From the NCBI RefSeq assembly GCF_947495705.1, contig NZ_CANLZR010000004.1:124001-188000 (forward strand): 64,000 bases of DNA, in the 5' to 3' direction. Positions 62,213 through 64,000 of this stretch are shown piece after piece. A model generated the notes under the pieces. It searched no databases. It was given only the letters and a program-made list of their open reading frames with translations, and was not told the origin of the DNA. Numbering within the stretch: the stretch's first letter is position 1; every line of letters begins with the position of its first letter. The stretch comes from an uncultured Phycicoccus sp. GTDB lineage: Bacteria > Actinomycetota > Actinomycetes > Actinomycetales > Dermatophilaceae. Position numbers and translations under genes: made by a program.

Positions 62213-63040
62213 TCAACGACGCCGCTGGCAGTTCCCGCACCAGAACAGGTTGCGCCCCGCGACGACCCGGGTCCGGATCCTCGACCCGCACCGCTCGCAC
62301 GGCTGCCCGTCCCTCCGGTAGACGTACGACGTCCGCTCCTGAAGACGCGGGACCTCGCCACGGCCCAGCGCCGCCTCGACGGCGAGGACCTGCTCCTCGA
62401 CGGTGACGATGCGCCCGGTCGCCACCCCCAGCGGCATCAGCCGGACCAGGTCGTCCCACACGAGCCGCCACGACGCCGGGCGGAGCCGACGGCCCTCGGT
62501 CATCGGCGAGAGCCGGTGCCGGAAGAGCACCTCGGACCGGTAGACGTTGCCGACGCCGGCGAGCACCGCCTGGTCCATGAGCAGCTCGCCGACGGTCCGT
62601 GCCGACCGCGAGATCCGCCGCCAGGCGAGGTCGGGGTCGGCGTCCGGGCGCAGGGGGTCGGGACCGAGCCGGGCGAGGACCGCGGCGACCTCGTCCGGGG
62701 TGACGACGGCGCACAGGTTGGGGCCGCGCAGGTCCGCGACGTGCTCGGGGGTCGCGAGGCGCATCCGCACCTGGCCGACGACGGGCACCTCGGCCGTCCA
62801 GGGCCGCTCGTCGATGGTGAAGGTGCCGATGAGCCCGAGGTGGACGTGGACCCACAGCTCGCCGTCCACCTCGAGGAACAGGTGCTTGCCGCGGGAGGTC
62901 GCGCCGAGGAACGGGCGGCCGCTGACGCGGGCCGCGCCCTCGGCGAAGCGCCCCTGCGGGCTCGTCACCTCGGGGGCGGTGCCGGCGAAGGCGGCGTGCA
63001 GGTCGCGCGCGAGCGCGTAGAGCGTGTGTCCCTCGGGCAT
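62213..63040 (-). CDS. Fpg/Nei-family DNA glycosylase (Nei-type)
   Basis: A 275-aa base-excision repair enzyme. It starts MPEGHTLYALARD; P2 and E3 are the catalytic residues, so ATG 63040 is preferred over an ATG 9 bp upstream. The helix-two-turn-helix is around DQAVLAGVGNVYRSEVLF. The C-terminal zinc finger is CERCGSRIRTRVVAGRNLFWCGNC (two CxxC pairs). MPEGHT identifies the endonuclease VIII (Nei) branch rather than MutM. Confidence 0.93.
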   Translation of the reverse strand: MPEGHTLYALARDLHAAFAGTAPEVTSPQGRFAEGAARVSGRPFLGATSRGKHLFLEVDGELWVHVHLGLIGTFTIDERPWTAEVPVVGQVRMRLATPEHVADLRGPNLCAVVTPDEVAAVLARLGPDPLRPDADPDLAWRRISRSARTVGELLMDQAVLAGVGNVYRSEVLFRHRLSPMTEGRRLRPASWRLVWDDLVRLMPLGVATGRIVTVEEQVLAVEAALGRGEVPRLQERTSYVYRRDGQPCERCGSRIRTRVVAGRNLFWCGNCQRRR

Positions 63041-63110
63041 GCCTCGCATTCTGCGACATGCCGCGGTCGCGGCAGCGGTGCGGGCTCCCGGCTGCGTGGT
63101 GGGGGCGCGC

Positions 63111-63803
63111 TCAGGTGAGGCGTTCGAGCATGTCGTTCATCTGCCCGATCTGCTTGGACTGGGTGGCGGTGATCTCGGCGGCGAGCTCCTCGACCCGCTC
63201 GTCCGCAGCCCCCTTGGCGTGCTCGTCGACCATCGTCAGCGCCCCCTCGTGGTGGGCGATCATGAGCGCGAGGAAGAGCCGGTCGACGTCAGACCCGCGG
63301 GCCTGGGCCAGGTGCGCGAGCTGGGTCTCGGAGGCCATCCCCGGCATCCCCGCGTGGGCACCGTGGTCGGCGAGGCGCGGGTTGGCCGCCTCGGGGGGCA
63401 CGTCCTGGCCGCGCGCCTCGAGCCACCCCGCCATCGCCGCGATCTCCGGGCCCTGCTCGTCGCGGATCCGCGAAGCCAGGCTGGCGACCTGAGTGTCCGA
63501 GAACCGATTCCCGGCGGTGTCGACCATCACGATGGCCTGCGCGTGGTGGGCGATCATGTCCTGGAGGAAACGGGTGTCCTCCGGGGAGGCGCTGGCGCTG
63601 ACGACGGGCGTGGCCGCGGGGCCCGTGAGCGTCGTGTTGGGCTCGCCCGGGCTGCCCGGCTGCAGGACGGGGACGCTGCCGGCGCTGGCCGTGACCGCCG
63701 GCGCCGCGTCGCCGCCGCTGCACCCGGTGAGGAGGGCGGCGACCCCGGCCACGAGCGCGGCGCCCGCACGGCGGCGTCGGGTCGAGGGTCGGTGGATCGG
63801 CAC
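63111..63803 (-). CDS. DUF305-family lipoprotein
   Basis: A 230-aa lipoprotein with lipobox LLTGC (C28) and a DUF305 domain. Two HxxxM-like repeats: FLQDMIAHHAQAIVM and FLALMIAHHEGALTM. These four-helix proteins are often in copper or stress loci; exact role unknown. GTG 63803 has TACAGT 6 nt upstream. Confidence 0.88.
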   Translation of the reverse strand: MPIHRPSTRRRRAGAALVAGVAALLTGCSGGDAAPAVTASAGSVPVLQPGSPGEPNTTLTGPAATPVVSASASPEDTRFLQDMIAHHAQAIVMVDTAGNRFSDTQVASLASRIRDEQGPEIAAMAGWLEARGQDVPPEAANPRLADHGAHAGMPGMASETQLAHLAQARGSDVDRLFLALMIAHHEGALTMVDEHAKGAADERVEELAAEITATQSKQIGQMNDMLERLT

Positions 63804-63986
63804 GGCGCCACTGTATGACGCGGAACCGGAGCCCTCGACACCACGTGGCAGGCGCGATCGTTCCTTGCCATTTCTTTACTCACGCCGGGGTCCATCGAGC
63901 GCGTCGGCACGGCATTGTGAGCCGGACCCTCCCGAGGACGCTGGACCGCATGGGGCTCCGGCGCCTCCCCAGAGGAAGGGGTGGGT

Positions 63987-64000
63987 ATGTCACGTTTCCG
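63987..64000 (+). CDS. Start of a gene cut by the right edge
   Basis: ATGTCACGTTTCCG begins here, preceded by AGAGGAAGG at about 12 nt, so a coding region (MSRF...) probably starts at 63987. Only 14 bases are seen, so no product can be given. The gap from 63804 holds no other frame that I can support. Confidence 0.45.

Overview
The window is a stretch of very GC-rich chromosome from an actinobacterium. Evidence includes an Lsr2 nucleoid protein, a bacterial Ku with split LigD parts, ClpC, a DesA3-type acyl-CoA desaturase with its reductase, Cgl0159-type proteins in inositol operons, a sortase-E-like LAATG surface protein, and frequent GTG starts with a TANNNT box 6-8 nt upstream (apparently leaderless mRNAs). 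A Micrococcales/Intrasporangiaceae-like host is my best guess, but it rests on gene content only. I see no phage, plasmid, IS element, CRISPR array, tRNA or rRNA.

Layout. 0-5 kb: a gamma-glutamyltransferase cut by the left edge, divergent from a translationally coupled purine/methylthioadenosine salvage operon (phosphorylase, adenosine-type deaminase, DUF985 cupin, SDR). 5-10.2 kb: a BMP-family nucleoside ABC transporter (lipoprotein, two permeases, tandem ATPase). 10.3-12.9 kb: ferredoxin reductase plus fatty-acid desaturase under a palindromic operator. 13-19 kb: a CAP-domain protein, a TauE/SafE permease, an FAD reductase, and a LacI/Gfo-Idh pair divergent from a PhyH dioxygenase.

19-45.4 kb is a large inositol/polyol catabolic island. 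It carries two paralogous, diverged iol cassettes with the shared order iolC - Cgl0159-type aldolase - iolB - (Gfo/Idh) - iolD. Cassette 1 (20.2-28.0 kb, minus strand) starts with an iolE-like gene and ends with its own LacI regulator, and it has a LacI-style palindrome at its promoter. Cassette 2 (32.6-43.4 kb, minus strand) contains a sugar ABC transporter and two further enzymes. It is headed by an inositol-dehydrogenase-like gene divergent from a GntR regulator. Between and beside the cassettes are a divergent hydroxypyruvate-isomerase-like gene / transaldolase / TIM-barrel isomerase unit, a single methylmalonate-semialdehyde dehydrogenase gene that probably finishes both routes, and extra Gfo/Idh and iolE-like genes. 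A 10-bp motif (TGTMAGGACA) recurs at five promoters in the island and is the probable GntR operator.

45.5-64 kb is mostly housekeeping and stress: lysS, a small membrane protein, lsr2, an FhuF-like 2Fe-2S protein, a two-strand NHEJ locus (LigD polymerase and ligase as separate genes, a TOPRIM protein, Ku), a secreted HExxH metallopeptidase, an ArgA-like acetyltransferase, clpC, a surface protein, an LLM flavin enzyme, an Nei-type glycosylase and a DUF305 lipoprotein.

Four copies of a 77-78 bp perfect-ended hairpin repeat (10.2, 19.1, 44.3 and 45.4 kb) lie between genes; three sit 15-20 bp after a stop codon, and the last three bracket the inositol island. The best candidates for something new are this repeat family, the GntR motif regulon, the double iol system with its transaldolase branch, and a methylthioinosine-type phosphorylase coupled to a deaminase.
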